This document shows, in pieces, positions 51,586 to 60,769 of a stretch of 64,000 nt of DNA. Below the pieces are notes generated by a model. It had not been told where the DNA came from and searched no databases. It worked only from the letters and a program-made list of their open reading frames with translations. The stretch is from NCBI RefSeq assembly GCF_037996765.1, contig NZ_JBBNAD010000004.1:930001-994000 (forward strand), read 5' to 3'. The translations under genes and the position numbers were made by a program. Every line of letters starts with the position of its first letter. Positions within the stretch are counted from its first letter, which is position 1. This stretch comes from Bdellovibrio sp. GT3. GTDB lineage: Bacteria; Bdellovibrionota; Bdellovibrionia; Bdellovibrionales; Bdellovibrionaceae.

Positions 51586-54111
51586 ATGTCAGCGAATCTT
51601 ACACCACTAATGAAGCAGTACTGGGACATTAAATCTGTTCACCAGGATAAAGTTCTCCTTTTCCGTATGGGCGACTTTTTTGAGATGTTCTTTGATGATG
51701 CGGTTAAAGCGGCTCCGGTATTGGGGATTGCTCTTACGCAAAGAAATAAAAAATCAGCCGACGAAACTCCGATGTGCGGTATGCCTCACCATTCTGTGGC
51801 GGGCCCCATCAACAAACTTCTTGCACACGGTTTTAAAGTTGCGATTTGTGATCAACTTGAGGATCCAAAAACAGCCAAGGGCATCGTTAAGCGTGGGGTG
51901 ACTCGTGTTTTAACTCCTGGAATGGTTTACGACTCTGATACATTGGATGGCACGAAGCCACACTACCTGGTGAGCGTGGATCAAGACTCGATCAGCTTCC
52001 TTGATTCAACAACGGGTGAAGCCTTCTACTTTAAATCAAAAAACTCTCAAGAACTTTTGCGCTTTGTTCAGCTTTTGCCGGTGGCAGAAATTGTTATCGC
52101 AAAGGAGCATCAGGCACTGTTGGCAGGTTTAGAGCACATTTTGATCTCTCATCATGAAGAATTGATGGAGACTGAAAATGAGCTGCTGAAAAACGGCGCG
52201 CCGGCATCGGCTGCTCGTTTGTTAAGTTATGTTCGCCAATTGTCAGGGGAGGAGTCCTTAAAAACTCTTTCTCCATTTGTGGAAAGAGATCTTGAGCACC
52301 GTTTGGAAATTTCCAGCACGACGTTGCGTCACTTGGAAGTTTTCTCAACCTACAAAGGCGAAGGTCTTGGTAGCTTGTTTCATGCGATCAATCGCACTCA
52401 AACTTCAGCGGGCAGTCGTATGCTGCGCCAATGGTTAAGTTTCCCTCTTCGTGACATTAAAGCTATCGAAAATCGTTTGAACTCGGTCGAGTTCTGGCGC
52501 ACCCACATGCTTGAATTGAAACGTGCCCGTCAAATCCTTGGGCAAATGGGTGATATCGAACGCCGTTTGGGAAAAATCTCACAACCTCAGTGTAACGGTC
52601 GTGATTTGCTGGCTCTCGCTGGCAGTGTTCACGCAGGTATCAGTGCTCTTGAGGTTTTCGTTCAAGCCAGTGGCTCGACGGCAAATTTCGATAACCTGCG
52701 CAATCTTGCGTATAAAATTGAAAGAACTTTGGTCGAAGATCCACCTTTGACAACGAAGCAAGGTTACTTGATTCGTACCGGTGTGACTGCTGAACTTGAT
52801 GAATTGATCGAGCTTTCCACCAATGCGCAGGCCATGGTCGCGCGCATGGAAGCGGAAGAAAAAGAAAAAACCGGCATCACAAGTCTGAAGATCCGTTACA
52901 ATAACGTTTTTGGTTATTACATCGAGATCACTAATACTCACAAAGACAAGGTGCCAGCGACTTATCAGCGCAAGCAAACTTTGACCAATGCGGAACGCTA
53001 CTGCACTGATGAGTTGGTTGAGCTGGAAAGAAAAGTTCTTTCAGCGAACACCAAACGTGCAGATCTTGAGTTTGAGTTTTTCGAAGCGCTTCGTAAAGAC
53101 ATCCTGACTCAATGCCCGGCGCTTTTGACTTTGGCGCATGAATGCAGCGAGATGGACGTGATCTCAAGTCTGGCGTGGCTAAGTCTTGAAGAGAAATACG
53201 CACGCCCGCAATTTACAGAAAACGGGTCCTTACAGCTAAAAGCCAGCCGCCATCCGGTGGTCGAGCAAACTGTAAAAACAAATTTCGTAGCAAATGACAT
53301 CGAACTTCACCCGCACTCGTGCTTGTTGTTAACCGGACCGAATATGGCCGGTAAATCGACATTGATGAGACAAGTGGCTTTGAATGCCATCATGGCACAA
53401 ATGGGTTCCTTCGTTCCGGCTGATGAAGCAAAACTTCCAATCTTTGATGCGATCTTCACGCGTATCGGGGCCAGTGACCAGTTGTCTGAAGGTCTTTCAA
53501 CTTTCATGGTTGAGATGACCGAGACTTCGGCGATGTTGAAAAATGCCACACAGAATTCTTTGGTAATTCTGGATGAGGTGGGTCGTGGTACCAGCACATT
53601 CGATGGAATGTGCTTGGCGCAATCCATCCTTGAGCATTTGTTGAGCGAAGTGAAGGCGTTAACATTCTTTGCAACTCACTATCACGAATTGACGTCCTTG
53701 GATCAAAGTTATGGTCAGATCACCAACTCCCACATGACTGTGGCTGAACGTAACGGCGAAATCCGGTTCCTTCATACTTTGGTGAAAGGTCCAGCTTTGA
53801 AATCCTATGGTGTTCAGGTGGCAGAGCTTGCTGGCTTGCCAGCGACAGTCACCAAGCGTGCTAAAAGCCTTTTGCGTGAGATTGAATCCAAACGTGTTCA
53901 AGCCAGCAGTCAGCTTTCACTTCTGGACCATGTTGAAGAAACACTTGAAGCAGCTTCACACGGCTCCGTGGAAGTTCCAGTGGTTCCTGAAGGTGTGAAA
54001 TCTTTGATGGCGGAATTGCAAAAGTATCCATTGTTGCAATCAAGCCCTCTTGAAGTGATGAGCCAGGTTGCCAAGTGGAAAGAAATCGCTGAAAACACCA
54101 GCTTGCAATAG
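51586..54111 (+). CDS. mutS: DNA mismatch repair protein MutS
   Basis: 841 residues from the ATG at 51586. The frame is open to 51415, but the extension is unlike MutS. Mismatch-reading F-x-E is in FRMGDFFEMF (~27-36), connector and lever domains follow, then the ATPase with Walker A GPNMAGKST (~585), Walker B SLVILDEVGRGTST and the HTH end (VQVAELAGLPATVTKRAK). Recognises mismatches as a dimer. Confidence 0.96.
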   Translation: MSANLTPLMKQYWDIKSVHQDKVLLFRMGDFFEMFFDDAVKAAPVLGIALTQRNKKSADETPMCGMPHHSVAGPINKLLAHGFKVAICDQLEDPKTAKGIVKRGVTRVLTPGMVYDSDTLDGTKPHYLVSVDQDSISFLDSTTGEAFYFKSKNSQELLRFVQLLPVAEIVIAKEHQALLAGLEHILISHHEELMETENELLKNGAPASAARLLSYVRQLSGEESLKTLSPFVERDLEHRLEISSTTLRHLEVFSTYKGEGLGSLFHAINRTQTSAGSRMLRQWLSFPLRDIKAIENRLNSVEFWRTHMLELKRARQILGQMGDIERRLGKISQPQCNGRDLLALAGSVHAGISALEVFVQASGSTANFDNLRNLAYKIERTLVEDPPLTTKQGYLIRTGVTAELDELIELSTNAQAMVARMEAEEKEKTGITSLKIRYNNVFGYYIEITNTHKDKVPATYQRKQTLTNAERYCTDELVELERKVLSANTKRADLEFEFFEALRKDILTQCPALLTLAHECSEMDVISSLAWLSLEEKYARPQFTENGSLQLKASRHPVVEQTVKTNFVANDIELHPHSCLLLTGPNMAGKSTLMRQVALNAIMAQMGSFVPADEAKLPIFDAIFTRIGASDQLSEGLSTFMVEMTETSAMLKNATQNSLVILDEVGRGTSTFDGMCLAQSILEHLLSEVKALTFFATHYHELTSLDQSYGQITNSHMTVAERNGEIRFLHTLVKGPALKSYGVQVAELAGLPATVTKRAKSLLREIESKRVQASSQLSLLDHVEETLEAASHGSVEVPVVPEGVKSLMAELQKYPLLQSSPLEVMSQVAKWKEIAENTSLQ

Positions 54112-54138
54112 GTCCGGAATTGGCTGATCATTTTAGGT

Positions 54139-56454
54139 ATGGCAGCCAAGACGTTTCTCTCCAGTGAACAGCTGGTTCAAGCTCAGGAAATTCTAAATCC
54201 ACCTTTAATGACACCTGATGGAGATGTCCGTCAGGTGTTTTGTTTTTTCAGCCAGAATTTTTCAATGTGGCTCGGGGCCAAGCTCGAAGAAACTTTAAAA
54301 GCCAATCCCTCCTGGCGCGATACACATCCTATTATGCTGGGTTCCTGGGCGCGGGGTGAATTAAGTCCAAAATCAGATATCGATATTTTATTCTGTGGCG
54401 ACGAAGATAAAGTCCGTGAATTCACCACTCAGTTGCAGGAACAGGGGTTAAAACTTCGTTACCGCATGCCTGCCAATCCGGAAGATTGGACTGAGGGAGT
54501 GGAAGCATTTGATGTATTGGCTCTTTTGAAAGCCAAGCCAATGACTCCTGAGGGTGCCCGCAAACTTTTTGAACAGCAAAAAAGAATCTGGTCCAGAAAA
54601 AACATGTACCGTAAGGGCCTGTTGAAAGCAGTCAAAGAAGAACGCAAAGCCCGCGAAATCAGATTTGATTCCATCACGAACTATCTGGAGCCTAATATTA
54701 AATACGGAGCCGGTGGTTTGCGCGATCTGGAGCAGGGGTTGCAAATTTACGAACTGTTCGCGGAGCGCTTCACAAATCCCGGCCATGCCCTGAATGTTTT
54801 AAACTACTATCGGGATTATTTGCTGAGCTTAAGGCAAAAGCTTCACCTTGAAGGTCATGGCGATATCCTTTCCAGTTCCGTGCAGTTTGACCTGGGTAAG
54901 TGGATGGGATTTAAATCCCATAAGGATTTCATGCGCAGTCTGCAGCGCGGGTTGTCCCGTGTGAATTTCTATTCAGACTGGATCATCGCGGTTGCTGATG
55001 CACCAGAGGAAGTTCTAAAGAAAATTGAACGTTCAGAATTCTATAAACCCGGTGACTTGTTTTCAGCACTTGAAAGAAACTCCAGTGTTTTGATGCAAAA
55101 GAAAGTGCGCGAGGGGTTGGATAATCTTATTCCGGTGACGCAGCTTAAGAAGCTGGGAAAGCTTCGCGGTCAGGAATTGAACAATGTTCTTGATGTGAAG
55201 GCAAAAGACGAATTCATATTCAGTGTTTTTCGCTCACGTTTGATTGATCGTCTGGTGCCCGAAATCACCCGCCTGGTGGGGTATGTTCAGCATGATCAAT
55301 ATCATCGCTACACCGCGGACTCGCATATTTTGCAAGCTTGCCGCGAGATCAAGCGTGTCTATGCCAAACCCAAAGAGCTGGGACCTTTGCAACAGATTGC
55401 AAAAGAGCTGACCAGTTATGACTGGCAGATTTTGACCTGGACGTGCATGTATCACGATCTAGCCAAGGGGCTTGATAGTGGAGACCATGCAGAGGTCGGA
55501 ACTGATATCGTGGTGCGGGATTTCAAAACCTTTGGCTTTACAAAAAAAATGACCGACGACGTGAAGTGGATGGTGAAAAATCATTTGGAACTGTCGCAGG
55601 CCGCATTCCGCAAAAACTCCAAGGACCCGCGCGTATGGCAGGAGCTGCACGATAAGGGTGTCGAGAAAAGCGCACTGAAGCGTCTTGCGATCTTTACAGC
55701 GGTTGATATTCGCGCCACCAATCCCGAAGCCTGGAATGAGTGGAAGGGGCGCCTGCTGGCGGAGCTTGTGGAAAATCTGGAAAGTAAAAGAGCACAGGAT
55801 TACTTTACCTTCCGCACGCTTAAAGCAGAAAAACATCTGCATATTTCCGAAGAGATCTACGAGGAGCTGGGGCCGGTTCTGGTGGACAGCCTTTCCATGA
55901 AAGATCTTGTTGAGGATTTAAAAAAAGCAGAGGACTCGGCAGAATCTTTGCCTCCTAAAATTATTCAGACAAAGCGGGGTGAAATCTGGATTCGCCTGCA
56001 CCAGAAGCGCGATCGCAAGGGTGTTCTTGCGGATTACGTGGGGCAATTTTATTCGTTGGGATTGGGGATTCGTCATGCCTCCATTCATACTTTGCCCAAA
56101 GTTGGGGTGTATGACTGGTTTCAAATTACTTCACAGAAGAATCTAAAAACTTTGGAGCAACTTCTAAAAAGCTCCCAGCTGAAAGATAAAGAAATTCCCG
56201 CAGTGAAATTTGACAGCATTCAGATTATGAGTGCCCACGACAAGGAATGGGTGATCAGTTTCCGTGGACCAGATCAGGCGGGGTTGCTTGCGGCAGCGGC
56301 GAAAGCTTTGAGTGAATTGAACGTCAGTATTAAATCCGCTCGCGTGCACACGTGGGGCCGTCAGGTGGATGATATTTTTATTTTAAAAGCCCAGGGTGAA
56401 CCAAAGGAGCTGCTGCGCTCTCTTCATGAGAAATTCAATCTCCCGCAGGAGTGA
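54139..56454 (+). CDS. glnD: Bifunctional uridylyltransferase/uridylyl-removing enzyme GlnD
   Basis: 771 residues, somewhat shorter than E. coli GlnD (890). Nucleotidyltransferase domain: LGSWARGELSPKSDIDILF (~65-85; G-S and D-x-D). GlnD_PII_UTase linker with YGAGGLRDLEQGLQ. HD domain: SHILQACREIKRV and CMYHDLAKGLD. Two C-terminal ACT regions, the last being VISFRGPDQAGLLAAAAKAL. It modifies PII protein in response to glutamine. Starts 28 bases after mutS. Confidence 0.9.
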   Translation: MAAKTFLSSEQLVQAQEILNPPLMTPDGDVRQVFCFFSQNFSMWLGAKLEETLKANPSWRDTHPIMLGSWARGELSPKSDIDILFCGDEDKVREFTTQLQEQGLKLRYRMPANPEDWTEGVEAFDVLALLKAKPMTPEGARKLFEQQKRIWSRKNMYRKGLLKAVKEERKAREIRFDSITNYLEPNIKYGAGGLRDLEQGLQIYELFAERFTNPGHALNVLNYYRDYLLSLRQKLHLEGHGDILSSSVQFDLGKWMGFKSHKDFMRSLQRGLSRVNFYSDWIIAVADAPEEVLKKIERSEFYKPGDLFSALERNSSVLMQKKVREGLDNLIPVTQLKKLGKLRGQELNNVLDVKAKDEFIFSVFRSRLIDRLVPEITRLVGYVQHDQYHRYTADSHILQACREIKRVYAKPKELGPLQQIAKELTSYDWQILTWTCMYHDLAKGLDSGDHAEVGTDIVVRDFKTFGFTKKMTDDVKWMVKNHLELSQAAFRKNSKDPRVWQELHDKGVEKSALKRLAIFTAVDIRATNPEAWNEWKGRLLAELVENLESKRAQDYFTFRTLKAEKHLHISEEIYEELGPVLVDSLSMKDLVEDLKKAEDSAESLPPKIIQTKRGEIWIRLHQKRDRKGVLADYVGQFYSLGLGIRHASIHTLPKVGVYDWFQITSQKNLKTLEQLLKSSQLKDKEIPAVKFDSIQIMSAHDKEWVISFRGPDQAGLLAAAAKALSELNVSIKSARVHTWGRQVDDIFILKAQGEPKELLRSLHEKFNLPQE

Positions 56455-57663
56455 TTAACTGACTGCGGGCTTGGAGTTTCGTCCCAGCCAGAACGCCAAT
56501 AGAGCAACAAGAGTTCCTACGCTGAGCACGATGCAGACGCCATGCCATTGCCCTGCATTCCATGCATAGGATCCCAGAAGCGATCCCAGTGCTCCGCCCA
56601 TAAAATAAGAAAACATGTAAACAGTATTTAAACGACTGCGAGCATCTGCGCGAAGTGCAAAGACCCGGGTTTGATTTCCAATATGAGCTGCCTGAATACC
56701 AAAGTCCAAAATGAATATGCCGATAATAAGGCCGATCAAACTTGCGCCGGATCCCCAAAGAATCAGTACTGAAAGAGCCAGAACACCAAGTCCGATCGCA
56801 ACACCTGTGCGTGCTCCTTTTTTATCTGATACCCGGCCGACAACGGGAGCAGCCATGGCTCCAGCGGCTCCTAATAAACCAAACAAGCCCACTTCCTTGG
56901 CGCCCATCCCAAAATGCGGAGAAGACAGCAGAAAGATCAATGTGGCCCAGATAGAACTAAAAACACCGAAAATCATAGCCCCCACGACAGCGGACTCGCG
57001 CAGGATGGGTTCTTCCTTAATCAGTTTACCGATGGATTTGATCAATCCTGCGTAAGATCCCGTGTAGGTGACCTCACTGGCAGGTAAAATGAAGTACAAT
57101 CCAGCAGCGAGGATCACCATTAAAACGGCAGCGAAATAAAAGACCACGCGCCAGCCGAAAAGATCACCAATAAAACCTGCCAGTGTTCGTGAGCACAGAA
57201 TGCCGATCAGCAGCCCGCTCATAATAATGCCAATAACTTTTCCGCGGTTTTCATTGCTGGCGAGGTGGGCGGCAAAAGGGATGATCAACTGTGGGACCAT
57301 CGTAAATAGTCCAATCAACAAACTTGCGATCACCATGACCCATAAACTGTGGGCCGTCGCCGCCAGAATCAATGCCGCTGTCACCGCAAGGGACGTGATG
57401 ACGATAAGCTTGCGTCGCTCAAACATGTCGCCCAGGGGAACCAGAAATAGCATCCCCAAGGCGTAGCCAACTTGGGTGAGTGTCGGAATGATGCCGACCT
57501 CTTTGACTGTGACGCCGAAGTCTTTTTGCAACTCTGCCAGCAAGGGTTGGTTGTAGTAAAGATTCGCAACGCTTAAGCCTGTGGCGATGGCCATGATCCA
57601 GACGGTGGTTGCAGACAGTTTGTTTTGAGATGTTGAATCAGACATAGGTGCAAGCTCGCTCAT
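56455..57663 (-). CDS. Major facilitator superfamily transporter
   Basis: 402 residues (an internal ATG at 57645 is an alternative start). Twelve membrane segments, the loop motif PLGDMFERRKLIV between TM2 and TM3 (motif A) and VGRVSDKKGARTG as its repeat in the second half. Resembles drug/metabolite exporters of the YgaY/Bcr type. Substrate not inferable. Its stop abuts the glnD stop. A terminator-like hairpin lies only 8 bases before the first ATG, so the gene either has a promoter within or past that hairpin or depends on read-through. Confidence 0.85.
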   Translation of the reverse strand: MSELAPMSDSTSQNKLSATTVWIMAIATGLSVANLYYNQPLLAELQKDFGVTVKEVGIIPTLTQVGYALGMLFLVPLGDMFERRKLIVITSLAVTAALILAATAHSLWVMVIASLLIGLFTMVPQLIIPFAAHLASNENRGKVIGIIMSGLLIGILCSRTLAGFIGDLFGWRVVFYFAAVLMVILAAGLYFILPASEVTYTGSYAGLIKSIGKLIKEEPILRESAVVGAMIFGVFSSIWATLIFLLSSPHFGMGAKEVGLFGLLGAAGAMAAPVVGRVSDKKGARTGVAIGLGVLALSVLILWGSGASLIGLIIGIFILDFGIQAAHIGNQTRVFALRADARSRLNTVYMFSYFMGGALGSLLGSYAWNAGQWHGVCIVLSVGTLVALLAFWLGRNSKPAVS

Positions 57664-57670
57664 GAAGGGA

Positions 57671-57701
57671 AAAGTAAAACACCCACTTTTTGGGTGGGTG
57701 T
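57671..57701 (-). terminator. Terminator of the small gene at 57712-57906, just before the MFS gene
   Basis: On the minus strand ACACCCAC pairs with GTGGGTGT over a short A-rich loop and is followed by TTTTACTTTT. Confidence 0.75.
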
Positions 57702-57711
57702 CTTTAAGTGA

Positions 57712-57906
57712 CTAGTTCGATTTTTTCTTAGGGGCGCCAGTGATCCCTGTGTGGTTGCGCCAGTTGTATGTTGGGTCAGTTTTGGTTCTGTTGTGCCAAG
57801 CTTCCCATTTCTTTTTAGGGAGCTTGTGGGATACATTTCCTTTTTCGTCGAAGATATCTGGATCTTTGCCAACTAGAAATTCAAGTACGGATTTCATGAT
57901 ACCCAT
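57712..57906 (-). CDS. Small soluble protein of unknown function
   Basis: 64 residues, with AAGGAG 8 bases before the ATG. Polar, containing KDPDIFDEKGNVSHKLPKKKWEAWHNRTKTDPTYNW; Trp- and Lys-rich, with no signal or Cys. The sequence is orderly and followed by a terminator, which supports it over an overlapping frame at 57660-57872. No family is recognised. Confidence 0.6.
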   Translation of the reverse strand: MGIMKSVLEFLVGKDPDIFDEKGNVSHKLPKKKWEAWHNRTKTDPTYNWRNHTGITGAPKKKSN

Positions 57907-57995
57907 GTGCGCTGCTCCTTAAAATAATACAGGAGCCAGTATAAAACAGGATCTCCCATGGGGGAATAGGAAATCCTGCTGATTAATGCATTGTA

Positions 57996-58259
57996 TTAAG
58001 AGCGTGGATTTGCACAAACGTCGATGATATCCAGACCGCGTTCTTCAGAAACTTTACCTGCGCCTTTGTAGTGGTTAAAGCATTGTTGTGCAGCCACACG
58101 GTAGGCGTCTTCATAGCTTTGAGCTTGTTTTTTGATCTCGAAGGATTGTCCAGAAAGCTTGTATTTAAACGTATATTCCTTTTGGACTGCATCTTTAGAG
58201 ATCCAGGCAAAAGAGCTGCAAGAGTAAGCTAGTACGAAGATAGTTAAAAGTGCTTTCAT
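57996..58259 (-). CDS. Small exported protein
   Basis: 87 residues. Signal peptide MKALLTIFVLAYSCSSFA-W, mature ~69 residues with two Cys (AAQQCFNHYKG and IDVCANP) that could pair. Contains an FKYKLSGQSFEIKKQAQSYEDAYRVA stretch, predicted strand then helix. Function unknown. Monocistronic. Confidence 0.6.
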   Translation of the reverse strand: MKALLTIFVLAYSCSSFAWISKDAVQKEYTFKYKLSGQSFEIKKQAQSYEDAYRVAAQQCFNHYKGAGKVSEERGLDIIDVCANPRS

Positions 58260-58380
58260 AAATCCCCCTTGAGATTCGTTATTGTCTTGTTACTGATAGG
58301 TAAAGCACGGGGCGTGCCAGAGGATTGCGCATATAGCCTAAAAATACCTTGGTAAGTATCTGAAATCCCTGATCTAATTG

Positions 58381-58395
58381 GTCTCAATTTGAACC
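58381..58395. promoter_or_regulatory. Degenerate GTCTCA-ATT-TGAACC site
   Basis: The left half is exact and the right half has two mismatches. It lies 84 bases before the secreted phosphatase-like gene. Confidence 0.25.
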
Positions 58396-58479
58396 ATGCC
58401 GGGACCCTGTTCAGAAGTGAGACGGGTGACGTGAATGGTGCAACCCATGTTAACGGACTAGACAGGGAGATCGCGGCTT

Positions 58480-59283
58480 ATGAGAAGCTTTTGGAAGCAG
58501 TTATTTGTAGCTGTTGTATTGGTATTTACGGGTACAGCGGCCTCGGCCCAAACTATCGTGATTACTGACATTGATGATACGGTTCGTCCCCAGTACGTGC
58601 AGGACCTCTCGGATTCTGCCAAGTACGTATTCGACAAAGACAGCCTGTTTTTGGGAATGAGTGAACTTTTGAATGTGGTCGCCAAGGACGCCGAGGCTCG
58701 GGTATTTTATGTGACCCGTGCACCGGAATGGTTGTTGGGAAATACCCACCGGGAGTCTTTGGCCAGAGGTCGATTTCCAGGGGGAGTTTATTTCCCGCGC
58801 ACGGTGCATTCCAAGGATAAGCACAAATACAAGGTCATAGAGGAGATCATCGACAAGACCCGTCCTGCTGACGTGATCATGCTGGGGGACAATGGCGAGG
58901 CGGATCCTGGCGTCTATAACACCATGTCGATGATGTATCCTGGGGTCCGCTTTCATCAATACATCCGCAACGCCTATAACACCCCTAAGTACGGTGGTGA
59001 GGGAACTTCGCTTTACCTGGGACAGCAGTTTTTCGTGACTCCCATTGAGGTCGCTTTGGATCTGCAAAGACGGGGTTTTTTGAAAAATTCTTCAGTCCGG
59101 TCTTTAGTTGATTCCTTGGTACCCCGAATTGTGGCAGAAAAGGGGAAACCCAAGCGAGGCGTGATGGCATTTCCCTACTTTGTGACATGCCGGGATTTTT
59201 ACTGGTCATGGGATCAGGAAATTTCTGTTTACCCTTCGCTTTTGGATCTTAAAGCGAAGATTGAAAAACGCTGCAATAATTAA
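58480..59283 (+). CDS. Secreted App1/DUF2183-like (HAD-type phosphatidate phosphatase) protein
   Basis: 267 residues. Signal peptide (LFVAVVLVFTGTAASA-Q), then the HAD-like nucleophile motif VITDIDDTVRP (D-x-D-D-T, ~28-38), Thr in FYVTRAPEWL and acidic motif IMLGDNGEADPGVY. These are the features of the App1 family, which in yeast dephosphorylates phosphatidic acid. Export suggests action on periplasmic or prey lipids (inference). Its stop overlaps the next ATG. Confidence 0.75.
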   Translation: MRSFWKQLFVAVVLVFTGTAASAQTIVITDIDDTVRPQYVQDLSDSAKYVFDKDSLFLGMSELLNVVAKDAEARVFYVTRAPEWLLGNTHRESLARGRFPGGVYFPRTVHSKDKHKYKVIEEIIDKTRPADVIMLGDNGEADPGVYNTMSMMYPGVRFHQYIRNAYNTPKYGGEGTSLYLGQQFFVTPIEVALDLQRRGFLKNSSVRSLVDSLVPRIVAEKGKPKRGVMAFPYFVTCRDFYWSWDQEISVYPSLLDLKAKIEKRCNN

Positions 59284-60095
59284 TGATTTTAAAGTACCAG
59301 TTACCGCAAGTTTACCAAAACCTTCTGCCTCGTGAAATCCTGCAGTTCGAACCCCAGGAAACGAAGGCGACTTGCGATACTTGTGCAATGTCACGACCTC
59401 GCGAAAAGGGCACGATCCACTATCGCGAGGATTTGAAGTGCTGCACTTTTCATCCGTTCATTCCTAACTTCATGGTAGGAGCGTTGTTCAACGATCCTAA
59501 TGCCACTGAAGCTCATCGTATCTTCCGCGCTAAAATGGCCAATCGTGAATACGCTTTGCCAATTGGAATGGTAGCACCCGTAAAATTCCAGGTCGCCTTC
59601 AATAACCGTGAAGAGGGCGATTTTGGTCAGCGCGAAGACTGGCTGTGCCCGTACTACAACAAAGAAAAATCAAACTGCAACGTGTGGAGAAACCGCGGCG
59701 TTGTGTGCACGACGTTCTTCTGTAAAAGCTCTTACGGCGATCGTGGTATTGAATTCTGGGATCACCTGAATAATTACCTTTGGTATGTCGAGCTGGCGCT
59801 TTTGGAAGAAGCCCTGGTGATGCTTGATTTTTCACCACGTCAAACAATGCAGTTATTGGATTATCACAACCGCACGGACGGCACAGCGGCTGAGAAAAAG
59901 TCCTGGAGCATGGACGAAAAGAAGCACAAAGAGCTTTGGAATGGCTATCACGAGGATCAGGAAGGTTTTTACAAAAAATGCTTTGAGATCGTGTCAAACT
60001 TGGATAAAAAAGCCTTCCACGAAATGATCGGGGAGCAAGGTCAATCCTTAGAGGAGACTTTGTTTGAGATCATCCCAACGTTGAAAGTGATTTAA
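59283..60095 (+). CDS. Cysteine-rich protein next to sufE
   Basis: 270 residues, cytoplasmic. Cys cluster: CDTCAM (~31-34), KCCTFHPF (~56), LCPYYNKEKSNCNVW (~122-131) and VCTTFFC (~138-144), nine or so Cys in all, followed by a helical C-terminal half. The spacing suits a Zn site or Fe-S cluster, reminiscent of YkgJ-type proteins but not a clear match. Translation is coupled to the phosphatase gene before it (TAATG) and sufE begins 1 base after it. Role in metal or cluster handling is inference. Confidence 0.6.
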   Translation: MILKYQLPQVYQNLLPREILQFEPQETKATCDTCAMSRPREKGTIHYREDLKCCTFHPFIPNFMVGALFNDPNATEAHRIFRAKMANREYALPIGMVAPVKFQVAFNNREEGDFGQREDWLCPYYNKEKSNCNVWRNRGVVCTTFFCKSSYGDRGIEFWDHLNNYLWYVELALLEEALVMLDFSPRQTMQLLDYHNRTDGTAAEKKSWSMDEKKHKELWNGYHEDQEGFYKKCFEIVSNLDKKAFHEMIGEQGQSLEETLFEIIPTLKVI

Positions 60096-60096
60096 G

Positions 60097-60534
60097 ATGT
60101 CTACAATCCAGGAACGCCAAGCAAAAATCATCTCTGACTTTTCTGCCTTTACGGATTGGGAAGACCGCTATAAAAAAATCATCGAAATGGGCAAGTCACT
60201 TCCTGCAATGCCTGAAGAATTCAAAACAGAGCAAAACATCGTAAAGGGCTGTCAGTCTCAAGTGTGGCTGCATGCTGCGATGACTGAAGACGGCAAGATG
60301 AACCTGGTTGGTGATAGCGACGCATTGATCGTTAAGGGTCTTGTGGCGCTGTTGTTGAAGGTCTACTCGGGCGCAACGCCTAATGAAGTTTTGATGACAC
60401 CTCCGGAGTTTTTACGAGCTTTGGGTTTCGAAGGCAATCTTTCTCCAAGTCGTGCGAATGGTCTGCATTCCATGTTAAAGCAAATCAAGCTTTACGCGAC
60501 AGCGTTTGATTACATGTTGAAATTAAAAAAGTAG
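60097..60534 (+). CDS. sufE: SufE-family sulfur acceptor protein
   Basis: 145 residues, the usual length. FKTEQNIVKGCQSQVWLHA (~45-63) carries the active Cys that takes persulfide from SufS. The DALIVKGLVALLLKVYSG and RANGLHSMLKQIK blocks are conserved. Works in Fe-S cluster assembly. No sufBCDS genes are in the window. The cysteine desulfurase at 31948 is the only candidate donor seen here. Confidence 0.9.
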   Translation: MSTIQERQAKIISDFSAFTDWEDRYKKIIEMGKSLPAMPEEFKTEQNIVKGCQSQVWLHAAMTEDGKMNLVGDSDALIVKGLVALLLKVYSGATPNEVLMTPPEFLRALGFEGNLSPSRANGLHSMLKQIKLYATAFDYMLKLKK

Positions 60535-60571
60535 TTTGCAGTCTGATTTTTAATCGTAAATATTGCGCGTT

Positions 60572-60606
60572 CTTCATTTCCACATCCGATTCGGATGCGG
60601 CAGCGC
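60572..60606 (+). repeat. REP-like stem-loop repeat, left of the ABC module
   Basis: 35 bases: hairpin CATCCG-ATT-CGGATG followed by the tail CGGCAGCGC. A second copy in the same orientation is at 62974-63008, with 28 identical positions and a compensating T-A to C-G change in the stem. The remaining ~165 bases up to 60769 hold no gene that I can support. Confidence 0.7.
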
Positions 60607-60769
60607 AGTGGGAATGGCGAACACTATTCCATTCAATCCGACAAACTTTCTTCTGAACACGGTGAATTCGACGGTGAGTTCTATGCGCACAAATGTTCTA
60701 TTTTTGGTTATTGAAAATGGCCCAAATTGATTCATTTAAATGCGACCATGTTTATCCGATAAGTTCGTG

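Noticed and set aside
57660-57872. Alternative 70-codon frame over the small gene at 57712-57906
   Set aside because: It crosses the terminator hairpin and lacks a ribosome site. The other frame has AAGGAG at good spacing.
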